From contig CALFIC010000118.1 in NCBI GenBank assembly GCA_937876225.1, positions 1 through 10,013 of the forward strand: a stretch of DNA of 10,013 nt. The letters run 5' to 3'. The DNA is from an uncultured Chloroflexota bacterium (GTDB lineage: Bacteria > Chloroflexota > Chloroflexia > Chloroflexales > Roseiflexaceae). The notes under the pieces were generated by a model, which was not told the DNA's origin, searched no databases, and was given only the letters and a program-made list of their open reading frames with translations. The first letter of the stretch is position 1. Every line of letters begins with the position of its first letter. The translations under genes were made by a program, and so were the position numbers. Positions 1 through 6,900 of the stretch are shown one piece after another.

Positions 1-1
1 A

Positions 2-871
2 CGGAGTATGATCGACGAACTGACGCTCGAGAGGGTCTATGGGACGGGGCACGCCATAGCTGGTTTGCGGTTGCCACGTGCTGGTCTGGCTACTGAGGGC
101 GACGGCTACGTGTACCACTCGATCGGCGGGGTGGGGTGGGATGGTATTGCTTGGGGCTACATCGGCATCGTTAAAGATGCGCCAGTATTCGGCAGTTTGG
201 CGCGTGCTACTGACCGTGCCTTCTTGGCTGGGGAGGACTTGGCTGAATCCGATGCCATCGGTGTGGACCGTATATACCGGGAATTCGGGTGGCGTGGTGG
301 GGTCGGGCATCACGCGCAGGCGCTCAAACGGTGAGGCGACGGGTTGGTCGTGGGCATCGACGGTGCGCATCCAGACCTGGTCGCTGGTTTGGTCGACCAT
401 GATTTGCACGCGAATGTCGGCTTGGCTGGGGTGGAGTTTGATGGTGATTTCGCACAGTCCATCAGCGATGGCGAGGCGATGTCCGATGACTTCGGCCTGC
501 CGGCGATCGAGTCCAAACAACACCGTGCCACATGGGAAGGGACGGGGGTAATCGGCGAGGTAGTTTTGTTGCATCAAATCGGTGTAGGCTTTGTACCACG
601 GATCTTCTTCGAGCGCCCCCAGGGTGGGTGATATAGCTTTGACTTTGGCAAAAATTTCGGCAAAAGTGCCGATTTGGTCTTGATGATGTTCGGCCACGCG
701 GATATCCCAGACGCTGTTGTGACCGAGGTGGAGCATGATGCCGTCAGGACGAGTGGTGACACAGACGCCGAGGCCACCGTTGCCGAGCAGTGCGCCCGCA
801 AAAAAATCAACTGCGGGTTTGGCGTGCACGATGGCGTGCTGTTGGGCTTGGTGGTAGGGATCAAACGTCAT
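2..871 (-). CDS. Probable glycoside hydrolase with GH95/GH65-like N-terminal sandwich domain (3' end outside window)
   Basis: An open frame of 290 codons runs from the ATG at 871-869 off the left edge with no stop. The start is supported by AAGGAGA about 6 bases upstream. Visible landmarks are a hydrophobic N-terminal segment with GALLGNGGLGV (residues 26-36), then HNSVWDIRVAE (51-61), DPWYKAYTDLM (90-100) and YPRPFPCGTVLFGLDRR (108-124). The pattern GNGxLG followed by VWD resembles the N-terminal beta-sandwich of GH95 and related GH65-clan enzymes. That is an inference from pattern, and the catalytic alpha/alpha-barrel would lie beyond the window. There is no signal peptide, so a cytoplasmic enzyme is expected. 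It starts 21 bases after the propeller lipoprotein gene and probably shares its transcript. The divergent neighbour is an alpha-galactosidase, which supports a role in oligosaccharide breakdown. The substrate is unknown. Confidence 0.6.
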   Translation of the reverse strand, partial: MTFDPYHQAQQHAIVHAKPAVDFFAGALLGNGGLGVCVTTRPDGIMLHLGHNSVWDIRVAEHHQDQIGTFAEIFAKVKAISPTLGALEEDPWYKAYTDLMQQNYLADYPRPFPCGTVLFGLDRRQAEVIGHRLAIADGLCEITIKLHPSQADIRVQIMVDQTSDQVWMRTVDAHDQPVASPFERLRVMPDPTTPPEFPVYTVHTDGIGFSQVLPSQEGTVSSTRQTAEYWRIFNDADVAPSNTIPPHPADRVVHVAVALSSQTSTWQPQTSYGVPRPIDPLERQFVDHTP

Positions 872-892
872 TGTCTTCTCCTTTTCGAATGG

Positions 893-1756
893 TTAATGAT
901 AGAGTGCGTCAACCCCAATTAGGCGCCAAGTAGGAGCTCCAAGTGTAATCGATGTTAATTGTTGGTCGGCGAGGTTGTATTGCATGATGCGGGTATTGCT
1001 GATGAGCAATAAAGTAGTGTCATCACGCCAAAAGAGATTGTCGACGCGCATCCCAGTAACGGTGTATTGTTGGCTGGCATCCGCAGATTGTACGGTAACG
1101 CTATCACCCAAACGGTAGGCGAGCCATTGTCCGTTGGGTGACCAACGTGGTTGTTGGCCATTGCCAACACACAGTAGCTCGGCTGTGCTATTGCTGATGG
1201 TGCAGATTTTGGGAGTGGTGTCGGTATTAAGAGTAAACCATAATTGGGCACTTTTGGGGCGCCAGACGAATTCACTATAGGCATTGGTGCCTTCAGCCAT
1301 GGTGGTGAGTGTATCGCTCATACCATTGCCTTGGATGGTGTACATGTTGCCGTAGCGGGCACAGATGAGGTTTTGGCCATCGGGAGCCCATACCATGCTA
1401 TCGCAGCGACTATTGACGGTATGGCGGGTATTATCGGTGAGATTGAGGATAGTAATGTCGGCATCGTGTGGTTGGATGGCGATTTGGGTGCCATCGTCGC
1501 GAATAGCCACAAAATCAATGGTGTTACTAAGTACCACGGTTTGAGTGAGTTGATCTTGCTGGATAATCAGATTTGTGGTGGTTGTGTCAGCAAAAAAAAG
1601 CGTCGCCGCCGGTAGGGGTATTGCGCTAATAGTGGCTATTGCCTGTGGCGTAGGCACTACTGGTATTGCGGTGACGGTGGGATCTGATGGTAGCGGTGTG
1701 GGAGTAGTTGCGCACCCCACCAAAAAAAATAGCCCTAGCACCAAAAACCACCGCAT
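893..1756 (-). CDS. Lipoprotein with TolB/PD40-type beta-propeller repeats
   Basis: 287 residues. The frame is open further upstream, to 1834, but the ATG at 1756 is preferred: it places a classic lipoprotein signal at the N-terminus (MRWFLVLGLFFLVGC, lipidated Cys15) and has AAGGG a few bases upstream. A Pro/Thr-rich linker (about residues 17-50) follows. The rest is beta-rich and contains two recognisable WD40-like/PD40 repeats: VWAPDGQNLICAR (122-134) and RWSPNGQWLAYRL (204-216). A third, weaker one (VWRPKSAQLWFTL) lies near 164-176. Such repeats form TolB-like propellers that bind proteins or ligands. The protein would be anchored on the outer face of the cytoplasmic membrane, or at the cell surface. 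It is the first gene of a pair with the probable glycoside hydrolase downstream and diverges from melA, so a sensing or sugar-binding role is possible but unproven. Confidence 0.8.
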   Translation of the reverse strand: MRWFLVLGLFFLVGCATTPTPLPSDPTVTAIPVVPTPQAIATISAIPLPAATLFFADTTTTNLIIQQDQLTQTVVLSNTIDFVAIRDDGTQIAIQPHDADITILNLTDNTRHTVNSRCDSMVWAPDGQNLICARYGNMYTIQGNGMSDTLTTMAEGTNAYSEFVWRPKSAQLWFTLNTDTTPKICTISNSTAELLCVGNGQQPRWSPNGQWLAYRLGDSVTVQSADASQQYTVTGMRVDNLFWRDDTTLLLISNTRIMQYNLADQQLTSITLGAPTWRLIGVDALYH

Positions 1757-1819
1757 ATACCCTTGTATCGATTGAATGTGCGTGATGCCGCACCAATGGA
1801 CGTATTTATTCATTTTTTT

Positions 1820-1842
1820 ATCATACCATGCCATGGTATGAT
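1820..1842. promoter_or_regulatory. Palindromic operator/divergent promoter between lipoprotein gene and melA
   Basis: A perfect inverted repeat has 11-bp arms (ATCATACCATG and CATGGTATGAT) around a single C at 1831. Each arm, read outward, is TGGTATGAT, which matches an extended -10 (TGnTATAAT) in five of six hexamer positions. One therefore points at melA (hexamer 1837-1842) and the other at the lipoprotein gene (1825-1820). No good -35 is visible for either. The symmetry and the place between divergent starts suggest a dimeric repressor site, or face-away promoters sharing one element. The regulator is not in the window. Confidence 0.5.
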
Positions 1843-1881
1843 GCCCATACGATAGTGATAGGTAGCGATAAGGAGGCTGTT

Positions 1882-3219
1882 ATGGCCAAAATTGCCTTGA
1901 TTGGGGCTGGTAGTGTGGTATTTACCCGCAATTTGTGCAGTGATATTTTGTTGGCGCCGGCCTTGCAAAACTGCGAAATTGCCTTGATGGATATTGATCC
2001 GACACGCCTCGACACTGCGCGCCAACTGGTCCAAACCATTATCGACAAACGCGGGTTGCCTGCGACCGTAACTGCCACTACTGACCGTCGCACGGCAGTA
2101 ACCGGGGCGCGCTATGTGATTACCACCTTCCAACAAGGTGGGCTGACGGCCTACCAACAAGACATCGACATCCCCCAGCGCTATGGCGTTGAACAATGTG
2201 TGGGCGATACCCTTGGACCGGGCGGCGTGTTCCGTGCCTTGCGTACCATCCCGGTATTGTTGGGGCTGTGTGACGATATGGCGGCGGTAGGGCATCGTGA
2301 TGCGCTACTCCTCAACTACGTCAACCCGATGGCCGCCAATTGCTGGGCCGTCGATAGTGCCCGTGGGACGCCCCATGTGGGCTTGTGTCATAGTGTCCAA
2401 GGCACCAGCGAAATGCTGGCCCAATGGGCCGGTGTGGCCTATGACGACGTGGTCTATCATTGTGCGGGGATTAATCACCAAGCCTTCTTTTTGCGCTTCG
2501 AAACCCGTGATGGTCGGGATTTGTACCCTGCTATTCGTGCTGCGGCCCAGACTGCTGACATTTATGGCAGCGAGCCGGTGCGGATTGATTTGATGCGCCA
2601 TTTTGGTTATTTTGTGACCGAATCAAGTGGTCATGCTAGCGAATATTCGCCCTACTTCCGCAAAACAGCCGCCATGGTCAATGAGCAGTTGGTGCCCAAA
2701 TTTACTAGCGCACACGACCATTGGTTCGACAATGGCCGTACTGGTGGTTATCTGCGCCACTGCCTCGAACGTGAAGTCATGGTCGCCGATGAACGCCAAG
2801 CAATGATTGCCGGTGCTCGCGACATCCCGTCGATTCGCTCACACGAATACGGCTCGCACATCATCGAAGCCATCGAAACCAACATTCCTACCCGTATCAA
2901 CGGTAACATCCCCAATCGAGGTTTGATTACCAGTTTGCCCAATGGCTGCTGTGTCGAAGTACCCTGTTTGGTTGATGGCAACGGCATCCAAGCCACGCCA
3001 ATTGCGCACTATCCGGCCCAACTTGCTGGGCTCAATCGCACCAACATCAATGTGCAAGAATTGATTGTGCAAGCGGCTATCAAGGGTGATCGTGAAGCGG
3101 TCTATCATGCGGTGATGCTTGACCCATTGACGTCTGCCGTGGCCACCCTCGACCAAATCCGTCACATGGTCGATGAATTGATGATTGCCCAAGCACGTTG
3201 GTTGCCCCAATTTAATTAG
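1882..3219 (+). CDS. melA: Alpha-galactosidase, glycoside hydrolase family 4 (MelA)
   Basis: 445 residues, close to the usual ~450. ATG 1882 is chosen because AAGGAGG lies 5 bases upstream; an in-frame ATG at 1828 sits inside the palindrome and lacks a ribosome site. GH4 enzymes hydrolyse glycosides by an oxidation-elimination mechanism needing NAD and a divalent metal such as Mn. Visible hallmarks are the N-terminal Rossmann motif IGAGSVVFTRN (7-17), MDIDPTRL (36-43), DTLGPGGVFRALRTIP (109-124), NYVNPM (145-150), the metal site GLCHSVQGT (167-175, Cys169-His170), GINH (196-199, His199), and C-terminal GCCVEVPCLVDGNGIQ (355-370). The CHSVQGT form and the C-terminal block closely match E. coli MelA as I remember it, which favours alpha-galactosidase over alpha-glucosidase or 6-phospho-glycosidase. 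It is cytoplasmic. It is transcribed alone: a palindrome lies upstream and a terminator downstream. Confidence 0.93.
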   Translation: MAKIALIGAGSVVFTRNLCSDILLAPALQNCEIALMDIDPTRLDTARQLVQTIIDKRGLPATVTATTDRRTAVTGARYVITTFQQGGLTAYQQDIDIPQRYGVEQCVGDTLGPGGVFRALRTIPVLLGLCDDMAAVGHRDALLLNYVNPMAANCWAVDSARGTPHVGLCHSVQGTSEMLAQWAGVAYDDVVYHCAGINHQAFFLRFETRDGRDLYPAIRAAAQTADIYGSEPVRIDLMRHFGYFVTESSGHASEYSPYFRKTAAMVNEQLVPKFTSAHDHWFDNGRTGGYLRHCLEREVMVADERQAMIAGARDIPSIRSHEYGSHIIEAIETNIPTRINGNIPNRGLITSLPNGCCVEVPCLVDGNGIQATPIAHYPAQLAGLNRTNINVQELIVQAAIKGDREAVYHAVMLDPLTSAVATLDQIRHMVDELMIAQARWLPQFN

Positions 3220-3243
3220 GCATGGTGAGTTTGCTATTTTTGG

Positions 3244-3281
3244 CTCACGCCGCGACATTCCGTAGCGGCGTGGGATTTTTT
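3244..3281 (+). terminator. Rho-independent terminator of melA
   Basis: An 8-bp GC-rich stem (CACGCCGC at 3246-3253 with GCGGCGTG at 3265-3272), extendable by a T-G and a C-G pair, encloses an 11-base loop. After GGA, six T residues follow at 3276-3281. It begins about 25 bases after the melA stop. Confidence 0.85.
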
Positions 3282-3332
3282 GGGTAAATTACCATGATTT
3301 GGTACGTGTTTTTGAAAAATGGCGTGGTTTAC

Positions 3333-3361
3333 TTGTGACATCGTGGTGTTGTTCGTACAAT
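3333..3361 (+). promoter_or_regulatory. Candidate promoter of nrdR operon
   Basis: TTGTGA (3333-3338) and TACAAT (3356-3361) are separated by 17 bases, which is sigma70-like spacing. Transcription would start near 3368, leaving a leader of about 65 bases. The leader holds a 7-bp hairpin (ATGTCGA 3375-3381 with TCGACAT 3391-3397) of unknown role. A second -10 candidate lies at 3418-3423. I did not recognise an NrdR-box palindrome here. Confidence 0.45.
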
Positions 3362-3432
3362 AGAGGCAACAGCGATGTCGATGGATTGTCTCGACATTGG
3401 TGATGTGGTGGAATTGGTATAATGGAGGGGTC

Positions 3433-3927
3433 ATGCGTTGTCCGTATTGCGCTCATGGTGAGAGTGACGTCATTGACACCCGCAAACTCGATGCTGGTAA
3501 CTCGATTCGGCGGCGCCGCCGGTGCAATCAATGTGGCAAGCGATTTACCACCTATGAACGGGTCGAATCGGTCAGCATTGTGATTGTCAAGAAAAACGGC
3601 GAACGTGAGCCCTATGACCGTGATAAGTTGATGCGTGGCGTGATGACGGCCTGCTATCGGCGTCCTGTGGCGGCTCAACGGGTTGAGCAACTTATTTCGG
3701 ACATTGAATCGGAATTGTTGACCACCTATGAATCTGAAGTGTCGTCGGTGGCGGTGGGTGATGTGACGATGCGCTTGCTCCGTGAACTCGATGAAGTCGC
3801 GTATATTCGGTTTGCATCGGTTTATTTGTCGTTTGCCGATATCGCACATTTGCGCCGTGCGGTTGATGAATTGTTGTTGCGCGACAGTACCTTGATTTCG
3901 CCTTCGCCTACACAGGAAAAACTATGA
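3433..3927 (+). CDS. nrdR: Transcriptional repressor NrdR
   Basis: 164 residues, slightly longer than the typical ~150-160. NrdR senses adenine nucleotides/dATP and represses ribonucleotide reductase genes by binding paired NrdR boxes. The start at 3433 gives the canonical N-terminus MRCPYC and has GGAGG 4-8 bases upstream; the frame is open upstream to 3397 without support. The zinc ribbon uses Cys3, Cys6, Cys31 and Cys34 (CPYC and CNQC), with the basic linker SIRRRRRC between. The ATP-cone domain covers about residues 49-139 and shows VKKNGEREPYDRDKL and VAYIRFASVYLSF. The C-terminal tail after residue 150 is Ser/Pro-rich and probably disordered. The stop overlaps the start of the next gene by ATGA, so the two are probably translated as a coupled pair. 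No ribonucleotide reductase gene is in the window. Confidence 0.97.
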   Translation: MRCPYCAHGESDVIDTRKLDAGNSIRRRRRCNQCGKRFTTYERVESVSIVIVKKNGEREPYDRDKLMRGVMTACYRRPVAAQRVEQLISDIESELLTTYESEVSSVAVGDVTMRLLRELDEVAYIRFASVYLSFADIAHLRRAVDELLLRDSTLISPSPTQEKL

Positions 3928-4787
3928 AACAAGAACCAAATTCGAGTTGGAGTCGCTTGACCATGCCGGCCAACGAATACCTGTCACAGGGATTTCGTTC
4001 GCTCAATTGGATGACCGTTATTCTCTATGGCGTGGGTGCCGGGTTATTGATGCCGATTTCGTTGGTGCAATCCAACGTCCTTGCCGTGGTGGCTGGGGTT
4101 GTCCCCGTGACCGTCGGTTTGTTGTTGGCCCGCAGTGCCAAAGGCTTTTATGGCTTGTATGGGTTTGTGACCGGCTTGATTGGCGCGATTACGAGCACCA
4201 CCTTGCTGGCAGTATTGATTTTTCTGACCGGCAATGCCGCCATGGTGGCGCAGTTGTCACCTGGCTCTGTCACACCGATGAGCACATGGTTGACGGCGAG
4301 TGGCTTTATCTCGTTTTCGTTGATTGCCTTCTGTACCTTTGGGACGATTACCACCGGCCGTATGGAAGAACGCAACCGTGAAGCGCGCAATCAAACTGCG
4401 TCACGCGGTGGTACCCTCGAGCGGGCCGGCGCGATCCGCGAAGTAAGCGACATTCGTGGCTTGTTGTTGCCACAGCTCGGCTGGTACGTCAATAATTTGT
4501 TCAAGAAAAAGGGCTATGTCTTGCGGGACTACAAATTCACCGACAAAGATCGGTACGTAGATTTGTGGTACGACTACCAAGATGCCGTCTGGCAGATTCG
4601 TTGTGTCGTCGCCGAAAAAGTCTCTGCCGGTGTGGTCGAAAGTCTGCTCCAAGAAATGAAGCGGGCTGGTACTCCCAAAGGGATTGTCGTTACCTCTACG
4701 GAATTTGCCAGTGGTGCCACCAAAGGTGTCAAAGACAAACCGGTGGTGTTGATTGATGGTGATACCTTGTTCGAGATTTCGCGCTAA
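3924..4787 (+). CDS. Membrane-anchored Mrr/restriction-endonuclease-fold protein
   Basis: 287 residues, starting at the ATG that overlaps the nrdR stop (ATGA). The N-terminal half has about four hydrophobic helices (near 31-47, 52-69, 77-101 and 123-141). A charged, probably cytoplasmic linker follows (about 146-175, GRMEERNREARNQ). The C-terminal domain (about 180-285) resembles the Mrr_cat PD-(D/E)xK fold. It shows LGWYVNNLFKKKGYVL, the acidic strand RYVDLW (Asp213), the strand VWQIRC (Gln224, Arg226), GIVVTSTEFASGATKGV, and the terminal VVLIDGDTLFEI, where family members have LidGxxL. In active relatives the second strand reads QxK; here the lysine position is arginine, so catalysis is doubtful and nucleic-acid binding alone is possible. 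Related membrane-Mrr proteins are known but poorly characterised. The gene is probably in the nrdR operon. The exact function is unknown. Confidence 0.75.
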   Translation: MKQEPNSSWSRLTMPANEYLSQGFRSLNWMTVILYGVGAGLLMPISLVQSNVLAVVAGVVPVTVGLLLARSAKGFYGLYGFVTGLIGAITSTTLLAVLIFLTGNAAMVAQLSPGSVTPMSTWLTASGFISFSLIAFCTFGTITTGRMEERNREARNQTASRGGTLERAGAIREVSDIRGLLLPQLGWYVNNLFKKKGYVLRDYKFTDKDRYVDLWYDYQDAVWQIRCVVAEKVSAGVVESLLQEMKRAGTPKGIVVTSTEFASGATKGVKDKPVVLIDGDTLFEISR

Positions 4788-4842
4788 ATTGGAGATTTTG
4801 GGCGAAATTGGAGATTTTGGGCGAAATTAAAAATTTCGCGCT
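4786..4842. repeat. 19-bp tandem repeat with terminal small hairpin
   Basis: Two identical 19-bp units (4786-4804 and 4805-4823, AAATTGGAGATTTTGGGCG) are followed by a diverged third unit (4824-4842). The 11-mer ATTTCGCGCTA at the end of the preceding gene (4776-4786) recurs at 4833-4843, exactly 57 bases (three units) away, so the array seems to have grown from the gene's 3' end. The last unit makes an 8-bp stem with a 3-base loop (GCGAAATT 4821-4828, AATTTCGC 4832-4839) but has no T tract, so it is not a clear terminator. Confidence 0.8.
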
Positions 4843-4872
4843 ACTACTGATACACAAAAGGAGTGTGTGGGC

Positions 4873-5625
4873 ATGCAAATTCGTTTGAATGATCGAATTG
4901 CCGTGGTGACGGGTGGGTCACGGGGGATTGGCCGGGCGATTTCGCTCAGCCTCGCCACCACCGGCGCTACCGTCGTGGTCAATTATCGGGGTAATCAGGC
5001 TGCCGCCGATGAAACCGTCGCCGCCATCGTGGCTGCGGGTGGGCAAGCAGTAGCAATCCAAGCCGATGTGGCCAACGGCGAAGACGTCGAGCGTTTGTTT
5101 AAGGAAGTCAATGAGCGCTTTGGGCGCATCGACATCCTCGTCAACAACGCCGGTATCACCCGCGATACCTTGATGCTCCGCATGAAAGACGATGATTGGG
5201 ATGCCGTGATGGACACCAATTTGCGTGGGCTCTTTTTGTGCACCCGTGCTGTGTTGCGCCCCATGACCCGTGCCCGCTGGGGGCGCATCATCAATATCAC
5301 TTCGGTGGTGGGCTTGATGGGCAACGCCGGCCAAGCCAATTATGCGGCTGCTAAAGCAGGCATTATCGGCTTCACCAAGTCTGTGGCTCGCGAAATCGGC
5401 TCCCGCACGATTACCGTCAACGCCGTCGCCCCTGGCTTTATCGACACCGAATTGACGGCAGTGCTTGGCCCCGAAACGCGCGAAGCGCTTATCAAACAAA
5501 TCCCCCTCGGCCGCCTCGGGACCCCCGATGACGTGGCTGGGTTGGTGACCTTCCTCGCCTCAGAACAAGCTGCCTATATCACGGGCCAAACCTTTAACAG
5601 TGACGGTGGCATGGTAATGCAATAA
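4873..5625 (+). CDS. fabG: 3-oxoacyl-[acyl-carrier-protein] reductase FabG
   Basis: 250 residues, the usual FabG length. The enzyme reduces 3-oxoacyl-ACP with NADPH in the elongation cycle of fatty acid synthesis, in the cytoplasm. Classical short-chain dehydrogenase features are all present: the cofactor motif TGGSRGIG (13-20), NNAG (91-94), catalytic Asn116, Ser144 (in NITSVVG), Tyr157 and Lys161 (YAAAK), and VAPGFIDTELT (185-195). The C-terminus has the typical GQTFNSDGGMVM. ATG 4873 is chosen over an in-frame GTG at 4867 because AAAAGGAG ends 9 bases before the ATG, leaving only 3 bases before the GTG. The gap from the Mrr-like gene is 85 bases, so shared transcription is possible. No other fatty acid genes are adjacent. 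A general SDR role cannot be excluded, but FabG is the best call. Confidence 0.93.
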   Translation: MQIRLNDRIAVVTGGSRGIGRAISLSLATTGATVVVNYRGNQAAADETVAAIVAAGGQAVAIQADVANGEDVERLFKEVNERFGRIDILVNNAGITRDTLMLRMKDDDWDAVMDTNLRGLFLCTRAVLRPMTRARWGRIINITSVVGLMGNAGQANYAAAKAGIIGFTKSVAREIGSRTITVNAVAPGFIDTELTAVLGPETREALIKQIPLGRLGTPDDVAGLVTFLASEQAAYITGQTFNSDGGMVMQ

Positions 5626-5632
5626 CGGCAAC

Positions 5633-5671
5633 AAAATCCCCCACCGCCATATTTGGCGGTGGGGCTTTTTT
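5633..5671. terminator. Bidirectional rho-independent terminator between convergent genes
   Basis: A perfect 11-bp stem (CCCCACCGCCA 5639-5649, TGGCGGTGGGG 5654-5664) has a 4-base loop. Six T residues follow on the plus strand (5666-5671). On the minus strand the stem is followed by GATTTT (5638-5633). It lies between the fabG stop and the stop of the convergent lipoprotein gene, so it can serve both. Confidence 0.9.
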
Positions 5672-5691
5672 GTGTGCGATTACCGGGTAAG

Positions 5692-6900
5692 CTAGAACCC
5701 GACTTTGATGATGGTGCGGCCAGTTTTGTCCTGAAAGAAGCCAACGCCGTCTTGGATGAGTCCTACGAAAAATCCCATCTTGGTTTCTTGTTGTTTGATG
5801 CGGATGCGCCCGACGATTTCACATTCTTCACCGGGCAAGAATTCATCCTCGACAAAGGGAATTTTCCATTTTTCGGGTGGGCGTGGCGTAATCGCCCAGC
5901 GGTAGGGGTAGCGTTTGGCGGCGCCACCGGCGTTGGCATCCCAGTCGACCCCAATCCGCCAGAACCCACCCGACTTAGCGACGTATTTGCCATCGGCAAT
6001 CGACGAAAAGGCATCGTTGGTGGTGTATTCAAACCCCGATGCTGGTCCGTATGTGCGGATGGGCACGGTGCCGGTGTTTTTGATGCGCATCGTGACGGTC
6101 AACACATCACCTAGCTCGAGGAGCTGTGGCGCCATGTAGGTGTAGGTAATCAATGCCTGTGGTTGACCACTGGACTCGATAGTGATTTTGTCACTTTTCT
6201 GGACAATATTGCCGTAAAGGTCTTGGGCACGGATAGTGTAGGTGTAGACGCCGTTATCGAGAATCAACCCATCGGTGGTTTTGCCGTTCCAGACTTGGCG
6301 ATGCAAGGCCGGGCTGGTGAGTTCACCGGTGACAAACGGCAAGGTGCGTCCGTCGGGGGTGGCAATGGTGATGTCGACGGTGGCGGTGACCGGTAGTTGG
6401 TAGGTAATCTCGGTGACGTCGTTGCGCCCATCAGCATTGGGGGAAATAGTGGTAGGGAACGACAACAGATTTTCGATCATGGGCGGCGGTGCATCGGCAC
6501 TTTTGATGGTCAAATCAACTTGGGCGTCGTTTTTGGTGCCTGCAGGGGTTACTGCAGTGATGACCACGTGATAGACGCCACTCGCGAGCGCTCGTTGCAA
6601 CCAGATTGGGTCGTTGTTGGGGGCGGTGCCGTCGATGCGGAGCTGGTAAGGGATGCTCGAGGCGGTGCGTTTGACGTCTTGGCGCAATACATAGCGCGTG
6701 CCGTTGGCATCGACGAGTGCGACCGATACCAAGGCCGTTTGGCCGATGGTATACGACAGTGATACGGATTCCTCAGCGCCACTCGGCGTCAATGTCGTGG
6801 CCGAAAGGCTGACATTGCTGAGTACGGGTGCGGTACTACAGCCGCTCAATATGATGAGCCCGAGCAGGGCTGTACAAATCCCAACAAGCCAACGCATCAT
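5692..6900 (-). CDS. FlgD-Ig-type lipoprotein, extracytoplasmic
   Basis: 402 residues. The start is ATG 6900 (followed by a second ATG at 6897), overlapping the upstream gene's TGA; AAGGAG lies 7 bases before it. The frame is open much further upstream, but only this start gives a lipoprotein signal (hydrophobic 4-19, lipobox LSGC, Cys21). About residues 30-133 look like a first beta-sandwich. Residues 147-243 match a FlgD/CHU_C-type Ig domain: FPTTISPNADGRNDVTEI (148-165), VWNGKTTDGLILDNGVYTY (203-221) and IRAQDLYGN. The C-terminal third (about 255-402) is another beta-rich domain starting LGDVLTVTMRIKNTGTVPI, typical of CARDB/NBR1-like adhesion sandwiches. It has no catalytic signature; a structural or binding role at the cell surface is likely. 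It is translationally coupled to the flippase-like gene. Confidence 0.85.
   Translation of the reverse strand: MMRWLVGICTALLGLIILSGCSTAPVLSNVSLSATTLTPSGAEESVSLSYTIGQTALVSVALVDANGTRYVLRQDVKRTASSIPYQLRIDGTAPNNDPIWLQRALASGVYHVVITAVTPAGTKNDAQVDLTIKSADAPPPMIENLLSFPTTISPNADGRNDVTEITYQLPVTATVDITIATPDGRTLPFVTGELTSPALHRQVWNGKTTDGLILDNGVYTYTIRAQDLYGNIVQKSDKITIESSGQPQALITYTYMAPQLLELGDVLTVTMRIKNTGTVPIRTYGPASGFEYTTNDAFSSIADGKYVAKSGGFWRIGVDWDANAGGAAKRYPYRWAITPRPPEKWKIPFVEDEFLPGEECEIVGRIRIKQQETKMGFFVGLIQDGVGFFQDKTGRTIIKVGF

Noticed and set aside
8..631. Three plus-strand open frames of 95-157 codons at the left edge
   Set aside because: They are antisense shadows of the 290-codon minus-strand hydrolase frame, which has a good ribosome site and protein-like motifs.
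3374..3398. Hairpin in the nrdR leader as a riboswitch or attenuator
   Set aside because: Only one 7-bp stem with a 9-base loop, no following T tract and no recognised aptamer features.
3289..3849. A 186-codon minus-strand frame opposite nrdR
   Set aside because: It is antisense to the clear NrdR frame, rich in His/Arg/Thr, and has no recognisable domain.
4786..4842. Possible CRISPR-like array
   Set aside because: The units are directly adjacent with no spacers, only 19 bp and fewer than three exact copies; no cas gene is present.
4918..5499. A 193-codon minus-strand frame opposite fabG
   Set aside because: FabG is unambiguous on the plus strand; the antisense frame is Gly/His/Asp-rich and shows no family motif.
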